Below, in pieces: positions 40,799 to 50,800 of a stretch of 64,000 bases of DNA. Below the pieces are notes generated by a model. That model was not told where the DNA came from, did not search any database, and was given only the letters and a program-made list of their open reading frames with translations. Numbering within the stretch: position 1 is the stretch's first letter; each line of letters starts with the position of its first letter. This stretch comes from Nitrospirota bacterium (GTDB taxonomy: Bacteria; Nitrospirota; JACRHJ01): the NCBI GenBank assembly GCA_021784575.1, contig JAJYHX010000003.1:124001-188000 (forward strand), in the 5' to 3' direction. The translations under genes and the position numbers were made by a program.

Positions 40799-42013
40799 TT
40801 ACTCATACCTCAGCGCGGAAATCGGGTCCATCCCCGCCGCCTTCCTTGCGGGATAGAAACCGAAGAATATCCCCACGGCCGCGGAGAAGGCAAACGACAA
40901 AAGCACGCTGAAGAGCGACACGCTGGGGGTGAAGCGCGTGAACGCCGATATGGCCGTCGAGAAACCAACCCCGATGATTATGCCTATGACGCCGCCGGTA
41001 ACGGAGAGCACCACCGCCTCCACGAGGAACTGGAGCAGTATGTCCCTCTCTTTCGCCCCAACGGCCATCCGTATGCCGATCTCCCTCGTCCTCTCCGTCA
41101 CGGAGACGAGCATGATGTTCATAATGCCTATGCCGCCGACAAGGAGCGACACCGAGGCCACGGCACCAAGGAGTATCGTCATAATCTTCGTCTGCGTCTC
41201 GGCGGCGGCGAGCATCTCGGAGAGGTTCATCACGGAGAAGTCGTCGTCCCCGCCTTCCGGTATCCTGTGCCTCTGCCGAAGGAGCGTCTTCACCTGCTCC
41301 ACGGCATGGTTCATAAGGCTGTCGCTTCTGCCTTTCACCATTATGGCGTTAACGGAGGTCTTCCCGAAAAGCCTCGACATCGCCGTGGAAAGCGGCGTTA
41401 TTATGGTATCGTCCTGGTCCTGGCCCATCAGGGACTGCCCCTTTTTCTTAAGAACGCCGACGACCGTGAACGGCACCTCGTTTATGCGTATTATCCTGCC
41501 GAGCGGGTCTTCCTCCCCGAACAGCTCGTCTACGACCGTCCGGCCCAAAAGACACACTTTCGTCATGCCGTCCACGTCCTGCCTGTTTATGAACCTGCCC
41601 TCGGACACGGGCCAGTCCCTTATCCTCTCGTAGGCGCCGGTCGTGCCCATTACGGCCGTGTTCCAGTTCCTGTCCTGGAACACCACCTGCCCGACTCCGC
41701 GCACGATTGGCGCGGCTGCGTCTATGGCGCTCTCGCCGTTCAGAGCCTGCGCGTCGGAGGGCACAAGGGTATTGGTGTTCCCCGTGCCCATGCGGGCGCC
41801 GCCCGATGTCGTGCTGCCCGGTATGACGAGTATCAGGTTGCTGCCGAGCGAGGCTATGGACTTCGCCAGATACTCCCTCGCCCCGTTGCCGACGGCGAGC
41901 ATGGTTATGACCGCGGCCACGCCGATTATTATGCCGAGCATGGTAAGCCCGGAGCGCATCTTGTTTACCCTGAGGCCCCGGAAGGCGATTTTTATTGTGG
42001 GCAAAATAAACAT
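40799..42013 (-). CDS. MacB-type ABC transporter permease
   Basis: KMRSGLTMLGIIIGVAAVITMLAVGNGAREYL; GIMNIMLVSVTERTREIGIRMAVGA. Confidence 0.94.
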   Translation of the reverse strand: MFILPTIKIAFRGLRVNKMRSGLTMLGIIIGVAAVITMLAVGNGAREYLAKSIASLGSNLILVIPGSTTSGGARMGTGNTNTLVPSDAQALNGESAIDAAAPIVRGVGQVVFQDRNWNTAVMGTTGAYERIRDWPVSEGRFINRQDVDGMTKVCLLGRTVVDELFGEEDPLGRIIRINEVPFTVVGVLKKKGQSLMGQDQDDTIITPLSTAMSRLFGKTSVNAIMVKGRSDSLMNHAVEQVKTLLRQRHRIPEGGDDDFSVMNLSEMLAAAETQTKIMTILLGAVASVSLLVGGIGIMNIMLVSVTERTREIGIRMAVGAKERDILLQFLVEAVVLSVTGGVIGIIIGVGFSTAISAFTRFTPSVSLFSVLLSFAFSAAVGIFFGFYPARKAAGMDPISALRYE

Positions 42014-42020
42014 TATATCT

Positions 42021-42065
42021 TTCCATCCCCCTCTTAGGTTAAGAGGGTGGATGAGGGGGCGTTAC
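42021..42065 (-). repeat. Palindromic spacer repeat (forward unit relative to macB permease)
   Basis: Minus: TAACGCCCCCTCATCCACCCTCTTAACCTAAGAGGGGGATGGAAAG. Confidence 0.8.
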
Positions 42066-42073
42066 TATATTCT

Positions 42074-42112
42074 TCATAACTCCACCAAATCCCCTCTTAT
42101 TTTAAGAGCGGG
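42074..42112 (+). repeat. Palindromic spacer repeat (reverse unit relative to mac operon; includes the ATPase stop codon)
   Basis: CATAACTCCACCAAATCCCCTCTTATTTTAAGAGCGGG. Confidence 0.65.
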
Positions 42113-42788
42113 TTTTTGTCATCTCGTCCGAGACGATCTTCCCGTCCTTAAAATGTATTCTTCTATTTGCGAACTCCGCTATGTCAGGCTCGTGCGTGAC
42201 GAGGACAATCGTGATGCCTTTCTCCGCATTAAGCTTCGTGAATATGTCCATTATCTCGACGCTCGTCTTGCTGTCGAGGTTGCCCGTCGGCTCGTCCGCG
42301 AGTATGACGGACGGGTTGTTTATGAGCGCGCGCGCGATGGCCACCCTCTGCTGCTGGCCGCCGGAGAGCTGGCTTGAGAAGTGTCTCTCGCGGCCCGCGA
42401 GACCGACGGACTTGAGAGCCGCGTACGCCCTCTCCTCCATGTCCTCGTCCTGGCCGTTATAATACATCGGCAGCTCGACGTTCTCAAGCGCCGTCGTGCG
42501 CGGAAGGAGGTTGAAGCCCTGGAATACGAAGCCGAGCATCCTGTTCCTGATGTCCGCGAGGGCGTCCCTGGAGAGCGTCTCGACCGGCTTTCCGTCGAGC
42601 ACATAGCTCCCGGAGGTGGGGCGGTCGAGGCAGCCGGCGATGTTCATGAAGGTGGACTTCCCGGAGCCGGACGGCCCCATGACGGCAGCGAATTCCCCGC
42701 GCCCTATGCGCACGTTTACGCCGTCCAGCGCGCGGAGAGTCGTGTCCCCGATGACATATTCCTTTACGAGATCCCTGGCCTCTATCAT
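42102..42788 (-). CDS. MacB-type ABC transporter ATP-binding protein
   Basis: VMGPSGSGKSTFMNIAGCLDRPTSGSY, LSGGQQQRVAIARALINNPSVILADEPTGNLDS. Confidence 0.95.
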   Translation of the reverse strand: MIEARDLVKEYVIGDTTLRALDGVNVRIGRGEFAAVMGPSGSGKSTFMNIAGCLDRPTSGSYVLDGKPVETLSRDALADIRNRMLGFVFQGFNLLPRTTALENVELPMYYNGQDEDMEERAYAALKSVGLAGRERHFSSQLSGGQQQRVAIARALINNPSVILADEPTGNLDSKTSVEIMDIFTKLNAEKGITIVLVTHEPDIAEFANRRIHFKDGKIVSDEMTKTRS

Positions 42789-42789
42789 G

Positions 42790-44100
42790 CTACATCCTGA
42801 AGAAGCCGTGCGGGCCGTGGGCCGCGCCGGACGCTCCCTTGCCGGCATAGTCCGTAATCACGGTCTCGCCCGCCCTGAGGCCGGAGGTGATCTCCGTGTT
42901 CACGAGGTCGGTAAGCCCGGTCTTCACGCGCACGGGATGAGGGCCGTCCCTGCGCATCACCCAGACGGTATGCCGTTCTCCGCCCTTCCCGCGCTTCCCG
43001 CCCTTTTCCTTTTCAACCTCCGCCTTCATGCCCGGAATCCTCACCCGAAGCGCGGAAGAAGGTATCAGGAGGACGCGCTTTTTCTGCCCGGTGATTATCG
43101 TTATATTCGCCGTCATGCCGGGGCGCAGGAGCCCCTCTTCGTTCTTCACCTCGATTATGCCGGTATACGTGACTACGTTCTGCGTCGTAACGGGGCTGTA
43201 GTATATCTTCGACAGTATTCCCCTGAAGACATGATACGGGAATGCGTCCACGGTGAACTCGGCCTTCTGCCCGACCTTCGTCCGGCCCACGTCCGCCTCG
43301 TCTATCGAGACCGCCACCTGCATGACGGAGAGGTCGCCGATGGTAAGGAGGTTCGGCGTGGCGAAGCTCGCGGCGACGGTCTGGCCCACCTCGACCTCCT
43401 TGTCGATGACGACGCCGGCCATAGGGGATTTGATTATGGACTTGGAGAGGTTCGTCTCGGCGGTGTCAAGATTCGCCTTCGCCTGGCTGACCTGCGCTCT
43501 CGCCTCTTCTATCTGCGCGCCGAGAACGAGGTTCTTGTCCGTATTCGCATTCGCGTCCGCATACTGCGCGCGGGCGTTTCGATACGCCTCCCGCGCGGCG
43601 TCGAGGTCGGAACGCGCGACGGAGCCGGTCTTTATGAGTATCTCGTCGCGTTTATAGTCCGCGTCCGTCTTGTCGAGCGCGGCCTTTGCCTGGTCGATGG
43701 ATGTCTGCACTCCGCTCTTCGTCATGCCGCGGTTGGACTCCATCTCGTCCAGCTTCGCCCGGGCGTTGTCCAGGTTCGCGCGCGCCTGGGCCACCTGCGC
43801 CCGGAAAAGCTCCTGGTCGAGCTTCAAGAGCACCTCTCCCTTTTTTACCGGAGAGTTGTAGTCCACCGTTATTTTCCGTATCGTCCCGGACACCTCCGTG
43901 CCCACGAGGACGGTAGTCTTGGCCTGGAGCTTGCCGGTCGCGGATACGGATGACGTCACGTCTCCGATGCGCACCTTCGCAACGGTGTAGTCTTTGGGGT
44001 TGAACGTCTTTTTCTTTTTGTATATAAACCCGAATACAACAAGACATGCCGCTATTACGGCCAGGGTAAGTATGATTTTCTTCTTACTGCTCTTTTTCAT
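42790..44100 (-). CDS. MacA-type periplasmic adaptor (HlyD family)
   Basis: SVSATGKLQAKTTVLVGTEVSGTIRKITVDYNSPVKKGEVLLKLD. Confidence 0.93.
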   Translation of the reverse strand: MKKSSKKKIILTLAVIAACLVVFGFIYKKKKTFNPKDYTVAKVRIGDVTSSVSATGKLQAKTTVLVGTEVSGTIRKITVDYNSPVKKGEVLLKLDQELFRAQVAQARANLDNARAKLDEMESNRGMTKSGVQTSIDQAKAALDKTDADYKRDEILIKTGSVARSDLDAAREAYRNARAQYADANANTDKNLVLGAQIEEARAQVSQAKANLDTAETNLSKSIIKSPMAGVVIDKEVEVGQTVAASFATPNLLTIGDLSVMQVAVSIDEADVGRTKVGQKAEFTVDAFPYHVFRGILSKIYYSPVTTQNVVTYTGIIEVKNEEGLLRPGMTANITIITGQKKRVLLIPSSALRVRIPGMKAEVEKEKGGKRGKGGERHTVWVMRRDGPHPVRVKTGLTDLVNTEITSGLRAGETVITDYAGKGASGAAHGPHGFFRM

Positions 44101-44190
44101 CGTGATGCCATTTCATCCAAAGTATGCCGCCAAAAACCGCGGGGGCTCGATTTATCGAACCCGAGGGCGCAATAAACTGCGCCCCTGCAA

Positions 44191-45636
44191 CTACCTGACT
44201 CCCGCGCCCGTGCTCCGCAAGAGCCTTGAATATGCGAGGTGATAGTCGTAATACGCCTGGGCCTCGTCCGTCCTGGCCTGCGTAAGCTGCACCTGCGCGT
44301 CGGTTACGTCTATGATGTTCCCCACCCCGGCCTCATACCGGCCCTGGGCGATGCCCAGGTTCTCGCGAGCCTTCCTGACGGAGACCTTGAGCGCCGCCAC
44401 GCGCGCGCTTGCGTCCTGCACGGCAAGGTATGCCGAGGCCACGTCGTTTTCCACGCCGAGCCTTGCGTCCTCCACCCTGTATTCCGCGGAGAGCGCAGCC
44501 GCCCGCGCCTGCCCGACCTGCGCGACCGTCGCAAAGCCCGAAAATAGCGGAAACGTAATGCCAACCTGGTAGCTCGACGTGTCGGTTATGCCGGGGCTGT
44601 CGAAGTTGTTCCAGTCGTATGCGCCGCTTGCGCTGATTACCGGCATGAACCCGGCGAGCGCCCCCTTCACGGCCAGCCCGTAGGCGTCCTTTTGGGACTG
44701 AAGCGCCTGTATGTCCGGACGGTCCTTTATTGCCATGGCCATATACTGCCCAAGGGTCTTGTCGAGCGGCTCCAGCTCCGGCCTGTCCACGACGACCGTC
44801 GGGGTCATCGGGTCAACAGTCATCCTCGTGTTCAGGTTTATCCTCGCCTGCGTTACGGCGTCGTAGGCCCGTATGACCTGGACCTTCGCGTTATTCACGC
44901 CGACCTCCGCCTGCGTTACGTCGTACCGAGGCTTTACCCCTGTATCGAAGAACCCTTTGGCCTCCCGCAGGTGCTCGTCCGCCTGGGCAAGCGTGTCCTC
45001 GGCCACCTTCACAAGCGTCTGCGCGCGGAGAAGGCCGAAGTATGCGTCCCGGACGTCATAGACGACATTCTGCCGGACGGAGCTCAAGGTCTTGCCGAGG
45101 GCCTTTACGAGCTTCTCGTCGCTCCTGACGGAGTAATACGTCCGCCCGAAGTCGAAGATGTTCCAGTTCCCCGTGAAGCCCCAGAAGGTGGAGTTGTAGC
45201 TGTATGTCGTGTTCGTCATGCCGCCGAACGGTATGAACGACGTTATGCCGTCCCTGTATACGCCGAAACTTATCTGCGGGAGGTAGTTCGAGAACGCCCC
45301 CATAGTCCTGAAACGCCCGGCAATAACGTCCTGCCGCGCGCCTTTTATCCGCGGGTGCTTCCCTAAGGCCGTGGCGATGCAGTCCTCAAGCGTCAGGGCC
45401 GTTTTGGGGACGGCCTTGCCGGCGGGCGCGACGGCCTCCGGCGCGGACGGCAATATAATAAGATTCGGCGAGCCTGAGGCCGGTCGACCGGCCGCCGAGG
45501 ACGCATTGGCAAACGTGAAGCCCGAGACCGGGCTTAAGGCCGGTTTTGCGGCTGCCGGGCTGCCGGCGTCCGCATACGCGGGGACAGCGGCAAGCGCCGC
45601 AATGATTATCAGAACGAATCTTGAGGCTGACGACAT
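44191..45636 (-). CDS. TolC family outer membrane efflux protein
   Basis: LTLEDCIATALGKHPRIKGARQDV...; coiled-coil repeats, upstream of macA. Confidence 0.92.
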   Translation of the reverse strand: MSSASRFVLIIIAALAAVPAYADAGSPAAAKPALSPVSGFTFANASSAAGRPASGSPNLIILPSAPEAVAPAGKAVPKTALTLEDCIATALGKHPRIKGARQDVIAGRFRTMGAFSNYLPQISFGVYRDGITSFIPFGGMTNTTYSYNSTFWGFTGNWNIFDFGRTYYSVRSDEKLVKALGKTLSSVRQNVVYDVRDAYFGLLRAQTLVKVAEDTLAQADEHLREAKGFFDTGVKPRYDVTQAEVGVNNAKVQVIRAYDAVTQARINLNTRMTVDPMTPTVVVDRPELEPLDKTLGQYMAMAIKDRPDIQALQSQKDAYGLAVKGALAGFMPVISASGAYDWNNFDSPGITDTSSYQVGITFPLFSGFATVAQVGQARAAALSAEYRVEDARLGVENDVASAYLAVQDASARVAALKVSVRKARENLGIAQGRYEAGVGNIIDVTDAQVQLTQARTDEAQAYYDYHLAYSRLLRSTGAGVR

Positions 45637-45889
45637 GTTTAAATCCCTCCGGTTATCCCCGATTTATAAATTCACGACATCCATAAGAATATGCCGGGGA
45701 CAACCGGTCTATGTCAACAGAAAAGTTACTTTCTTTTCGAGAAAAGAAAGCAGAGGCCCCCACCGCTCATCGAGGGTGGTTTCCGAAATTAGCGCGGGGC
45801 GGCACAAAGAAAAGCCGGACAGTTCTCGCTCTCTATGTAAAAGACAGACGGCGTGGCGGAAAGGTTACATGCGGATTAAAATTTACCCC

Positions 45890-46290
45890 CGCCGCTGTCA
45901 TAACGCCCCCTCGTTCCCCCTCTTATCTTAAGAGGGGGAACGAAGGTAGCCTGCCATTCCCGCCCCGGCTTTATGAACACCGGGGCAGGCTCCGCGAAGA
46001 ATCCACCTTTCGCATGTCATCCCAGCGCCCCCTGCTCATCGTAGGGGCGCGAGTTCACTTGCGCCCGGCTTTACTCATAAAGCAGCCCGGACTCCCGTGA
46101 GTAATCCTAATCGGTCGGCGAAGTCAATTGTCAGTGGCTATTCTGAATTAGCTACGCAACCCACCGATTATTAAAGTAAAATTTAGTAAAAACCGCCTCT
46201 TTCCGCCGGTTTTGGAAACTTGGCGGAAAATACCCTCGCGGGCGGGTTTCAGGGCAAAAACCGGGTGCGGGGAAGGTGGCGCGTTTTTAC
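45890..46290. repeat. Composite intergenic repeat, copy C
   Basis: Same module order as copies A and B. Confidence 0.75.
45897..45947 (+). repeat. Palindromic spacer repeat unit within composite copy C
   Basis: GTCATAACGCCCCCTCGTTCCCCCTCTTATCTTAAGAGGGGGAACGAAGG. Confidence 0.85.
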
Positions 46291-46420
46291 TGGGAAATGG
46301 GAATTCCGCTTGATTCGCAATGAGTTGCGTGTCACATAAACAATCGTTTATTTACAAAGGGTAATTTTATAACTCCTTGAAATTAAATAATATTTCCCCG
46401 GCGGGAACGGAGGCTTCCGG

Positions 46421-46436
46421 TGTTCCACGTGGAACT
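46421..46436. promoter_or_regulatory. parS-like site
   Basis: TGTTCCACGTGGAACT, containing perfect 14-bp palindrome GTTCCACGTGGAAC. Confidence 0.5.
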
Positions 46437-46445
46437 TCAAGGGGG

Positions 46446-47669
46446 TCATGCGGCGGAGAACTGCGCACCGCTCTCCAGCGCGGGAAGGCGGATGATGAAG
46501 GTTGCGCCCTTGCCCGGCTCGCTCTCAACATTTATTATGCCGCCGTGGTCGTTAATAACCCTGTCCACGACGGAAAGCCCAAGCCCCGTGCCCTCCCAGT
46601 CGGACTTGGTCGTGTAGAACGGGATAAAAATCTTCTTCAGGGCGTCCTTTTCGATTCCCACGCCCGAATCCTTCAGGCTTATCTCGACGTATTCCCTCTG
46701 CGCTGGCGGCGCGTCCCGGAGAAAGTCCGCCTTTGAATTCCCCTTCATTTTCCTTAGCCGGATGGCAATGTCGCCGCCCTGCGGCATGGCATGGACGGCA
46801 TTCACGAGGAGGTGCGAGAACACCTCCTCCATCTCCTCCGCCGAGGCCAGCACTTCGGGTATCTCCGGCTCCATGTCGAGTTCCACGTTTATGTTGTTCT
46901 TCATGAACTGTGTGGACAGTGTCCGAAGCGACGTCTTTATGGTAGAGAGCAGGTCTATGGGCCTTTTTTCGCGCCTTATCCTGCGCGAGAAGAGGTTCAA
47001 GTTCGTGACAATCGCGTTTATCCTGTCCACGTCAGACATTATCTTCGTCAAGTATTCGCGCTTCGGGTCTTCCTCGGTAATCTCGTCCATCATAATCTGG
47101 GAATAAAGCGCAATGGAATTGAGGGGGTTTCTTATCTCGTGGGCCATGCCGCCGGACATCTCGCCCAGGGACGCAAGGTTGGTCTGCTGGATAAGTTTGT
47201 CCTGGGTCTCGATCAAGTCCTTTGTCCTCTCCTCGACCTTGTGCTCAAGGTCTCGGTTAAGCTCCTGCACCTCCTGCTGGAGATTCCGGGCCGTTATCTC
47301 GGCGCCCCTTATCCTCAGGGTGTCCTTCACAACCTTTATTATCTGCTCCCGGACGAACGGCTTTATGACATAATCACTCGCCCCGGCCTTCATAACCGAC
47401 GCGGCCACTTCCTCGCTACCGCGCCCGGTTACCATAACCACGTAAGTCTCTTCGGAATATTCCTTTATTTTCTTCAGGACTTCAAGGCCGGTCATGTCCG
47501 GCATCATATAGTCGAGGAGAACCAGATGGGGGTTCCCCGCCCTGACCGACTGCATGGCTTCGGAGCCGCTTGTGGCGGAAATCACTTCATACCCGGCGAG
47601 CTCGAGTATCTTGGAGAGGACTTTTACAATGTCCTGCTCATCGTCCACAACGAGTATTTTCTCAGGCAT
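46446..47669 (-). CDS. REC-histidine kinase (receiver, coiled coil, HisKA, HATPase)
   Basis: KILVVDDEQDIVKVL, EMSGGMAHEIRNPLNSIALYS, GTGLGLSVVDRVINDHGG. Confidence 0.93.
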   Translation of the reverse strand: MPEKILVVDDEQDIVKVLSKILELAGYEVISATSGSEAMQSVRAGNPHLVLLDYMMPDMTGLEVLKKIKEYSEETYVVMVTGRGSEEVAASVMKAGASDYVIKPFVREQIIKVVKDTLRIRGAEITARNLQQEVQELNRDLEHKVEERTKDLIETQDKLIQQTNLASLGEMSGGMAHEIRNPLNSIALYSQIMMDEITEEDPKREYLTKIMSDVDRINAIVTNLNLFSRRIRREKRPIDLLSTIKTSLRTLSTQFMKNNINVELDMEPEIPEVLASAEEMEEVFSHLLVNAVHAMPQGGDIAIRLRKMKGNSKADFLRDAPPAQREYVEISLKDSGVGIEKDALKKIFIPFYTTKSDWEGTGLGLSVVDRVINDHGGIINVESEPGKGATFIIRLPALESGAQFSAA

Positions 47670-47703
47670 TCTGTACTGAACTCCCTTGTAATAATAATCG
47701 TGA

Positions 47704-47732
47704 GCTATATCACAAACATGCAGCAATGTCAA
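47704..47732 (-). promoter_or_regulatory. Candidate sigma-70-type promoter of the REC-histidine kinase gene
   Basis: Minus strand TTGACA-N17-TATAGC. Confidence 0.5.
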
Positions 47733-47846
47733 CAAAATCAATAAAACCGCTCAGAAAACAATGCGCATAATCACTCTTTGGCCCTACCTTAATTAATTCG
47801 ATAACCGTTATTATATCATAAAACCAGTTTTTTTACTTTCCATTAA

Positions 47847-50800
47847 TTACAGGCGGCCCGGCAGGCCCTTCAGGCTTTTTTCGTCCATCTTGACCCTGAG
47901 CTTCAGGTAAGGGCCGCAGCCCCGGAAATCCTCCTGGGCAAGGTCGGAATCGAACTTGTCGAAGGAATAGCCCGCGGAAAGCCATATGTTCTTTATCACC
48001 CTGTAACCGGCCTCCGCCGCGCCTCCGAAAAGGCGGCTTGCGGAATGGTGGTCGGTAAACATCCGGGCGGTGCCGCCTATGTCTACGCGATTGGTCAGGT
48101 CATAGAAGGCCTTTAAGGAGACAAGGTCCGTAAATACGGAAATACCGCCGGCTGCCGAATACTTGCAGGCGTATTTTCCGGTAATCTGCGTCCGGGACGA
48201 TGGCGAGAGCACGCCGTCAGCCGAGAAGATATAGGCGTTGCCGTCCAGCCCCAAAGCCGCCGGGTTCTTCTCGTATTTGTATTCAAACTTAGCAAGGGCG
48301 TTGAATATGTCCGTCCATGCCGGGCGGTATGCTGCTCCCGCCGCCGCCCTGGAGAGTATCCGCGAGCCGGAGACGCCCTGGTCGTCGAAATAGCGCCCGC
48401 TTGCAAGAAGGAAGAAGTCGCTGTTCATTTTGTATGCGCATCCGAGTTCCGCAAGGCATGACGTGTCTCCCGTGGCGTGCCTGTACTCGAAGCGGGAGGT
48501 TGCCTTAATGTCCTTTCCTTCGAGGTATGCAAGCCCCAGGGACGAGGCGAAGGCGTCCGGCTCGGCAAGTTTCTCCTGGCCGGAGAGGGTTTTCAAATCC
48601 TCGACCGAGACGTTGCCCGTAACGCCATAGCCCATGTCGAACCTGTTCCTTATGCCTATGCTCTGCTCGTTCCTGGAACCGTCCGCCCCGCCGACAAGCC
48701 TGTATTCGTCGAACGCCACCGTGTTCCTGGCGATGGTGGATTCCGCGCCCGCGACGGTCCTCGCCTGGGAGCGGTTGTCGAGCTGCAGATACTGCTCGCG
48801 GATGTAAAGGCGGGTGGATTGGGTATACTGGTATGCGACCCCGGCCTCGGTCATGTTGTCCCGGTTGCGCAGTATGTCCTGCGTGCGGTCCGCGCTCACG
48901 GTGACGTCCTTCCAGGGCTTCGCCGAGATGAAAAGCTTCAGCGCGGTAAGCCTGCCCGGTATCTCCTCGCTGTTGTCGAACGGGAAGCGGGTCGTCGGGA
49001 GATTGGCCGGGACGAACTGCTCCGTGGACTGCTGGTACTGGAAGTCCAGTCCGGCCTTGAACATCTTAAGGAAGGCCGTCTTAAGCCCGGCCGAGGCGAA
49101 GTCGTCGTGCATGTGGTTCAGGCGGTCTTTCTCCACGAAGACCTTCCCGTATGCCTCGGTATCCTTCGTTATCCTGTAATCCGCGTCCGCGCCGTAGCTC
49201 TCCTTCCCGGCCTGATAGTTTGTCGCGGACGGGTTCTGGAAAAAATCGCCGATGTTATAATAATACGCGGTTGCCTTCAGGTTTTTTATCGGGTTCGTGA
49301 AGAGCTTCAGCGACCACGCCGAACCAACCTTCGGCGTGAAGATGCTGTCCATGTTGAAGAGCGAATCCGTCTGCGCCCACTCGCCCTTGACGGTAGTCTT
49401 AAACGGCAGGCGGGCCGTAACGTCCGAGCCGAGCATCCTGTTGTCCGACACGCCGTTCTGCTCCACGATGCCGGTGAAGCCCGTCTCAAGCCAGGAGAAC
49501 GGGTCTACCGCCGCGCGGCCCCCGTATACGTAATGCTTCTCGGCGCCCTGGTTCTCGTAGCTCACGATTATATACACGGGGTTGAAGTTGTCGTCCCTTA
49601 CCGGAACCGGGGACCTGAAGAGTATCGAACCCATCTCGTAGTCTATGGTATAGTCCGTCCACCTCGTCATGGGCGCCCTGCTTATGACGCGCTCAGGCTG
49701 GCGCCAGTCCCGCGTCTCGATGACGACCATCTCGCTCCCTACGACAATCGGCGCCTGCGAGAGGAAGTAGTAGCCCGCGATGCCCTTTCCGGGGATCGCG
49801 TCAACCACCTGCTCGTTCTCGGTATGGCTGGCGAAAGAGCGCATCTTGAAATATTTTGTATCCACATCCGTCACAAGGCCGGTGAACGTCCTGCTGTATG
49901 CCGCAAGGCCGCCCTGGTTCAGGCCGGTCTGGAAATCCCCGTAGGTTACGGACGACTTGTCCTTTTCGGCTTTCAGGTAAAGCCTGTCGCTCGACAGCGC
50001 CTCATAGCCCGTCTTGCTGTCGTCGCCAAGAATGGGATACTGGCTCTCGGACTCGACGTTGCTTACGGCGGTCTTGAAAAGCCCCACGTCCTGCTTCTGC
50101 TTCGCGGAATCGTACGCGGCGGTGAGGAGCGTGCCCCAGCCTATGTCGCCCTTGGCGAAGAACGCGCCCCGGCCTCCGAGGAAGAAGTTGCTGCCGAGCC
50201 AGTTGTCGCTCGCAAACGTCCTGTCCCGGGCGTTCCTTGTAGAGCCGCAGCCAATGGCGGCTTCGCCGTCGCCCACGGCAATCATCCTGCGCAGATACGG
50301 GGAGAAGAACACGGGGACGGCGGCCGTCACGCCGTTGCACGATACGGTTATCTTGTCCTTGCCCGTCCGCCACGGGGACTTCAGGTGGAATTTCACGCTG
50401 CCGTCCGCAGGCTCGAACTGCGTCCCAGGCTCTGTTTTGTCCATGTCCCTGTCGAGGATCCTGCCCTTCGGCGAAAGAACCGTTACCGTGCCGGGATAGC
50501 CCACAACCGCGCCTTTTTCGTCGAGTATCTTCACGCTGAATTCCGTAACGGTCTTCCCGTCGGCGGGGATCTCCGCCTTTGCCGGTGTTACGATTATCTT
50601 CGCCGGCCTGCCGGAGGCGCGAAGGGTTATGGCCGCCGCGGTAATCTTCCCGGAGGCGTCCTTAGTCTCGGCCTTTATTATATTGTCCTCGCCCGGCGTA
50701 ACCCCGACGCTTATGAATTCGTATACGGCGACGCCCGTGGCCTGGTCTTTCATCGTCCTGCCGAGATGGCCTTTTACCTCTTCTCCGTTTACATAAAGCG

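Noticed and set aside
40748-42037. 429-aa plus-strand ORF
   Set aside because: Antisense to macB permease and mqnA; His/Arg-rich, no recognisable domain.
42616-43953. 445-aa plus-strand ORF
   Set aside because: Antisense to macA and the MacB ATPase; shadow frame.
45711-46100. 129-aa plus-strand ORF
   Set aside because: Translation of composite repeat C; same peptide fragments arise from copies A and B.
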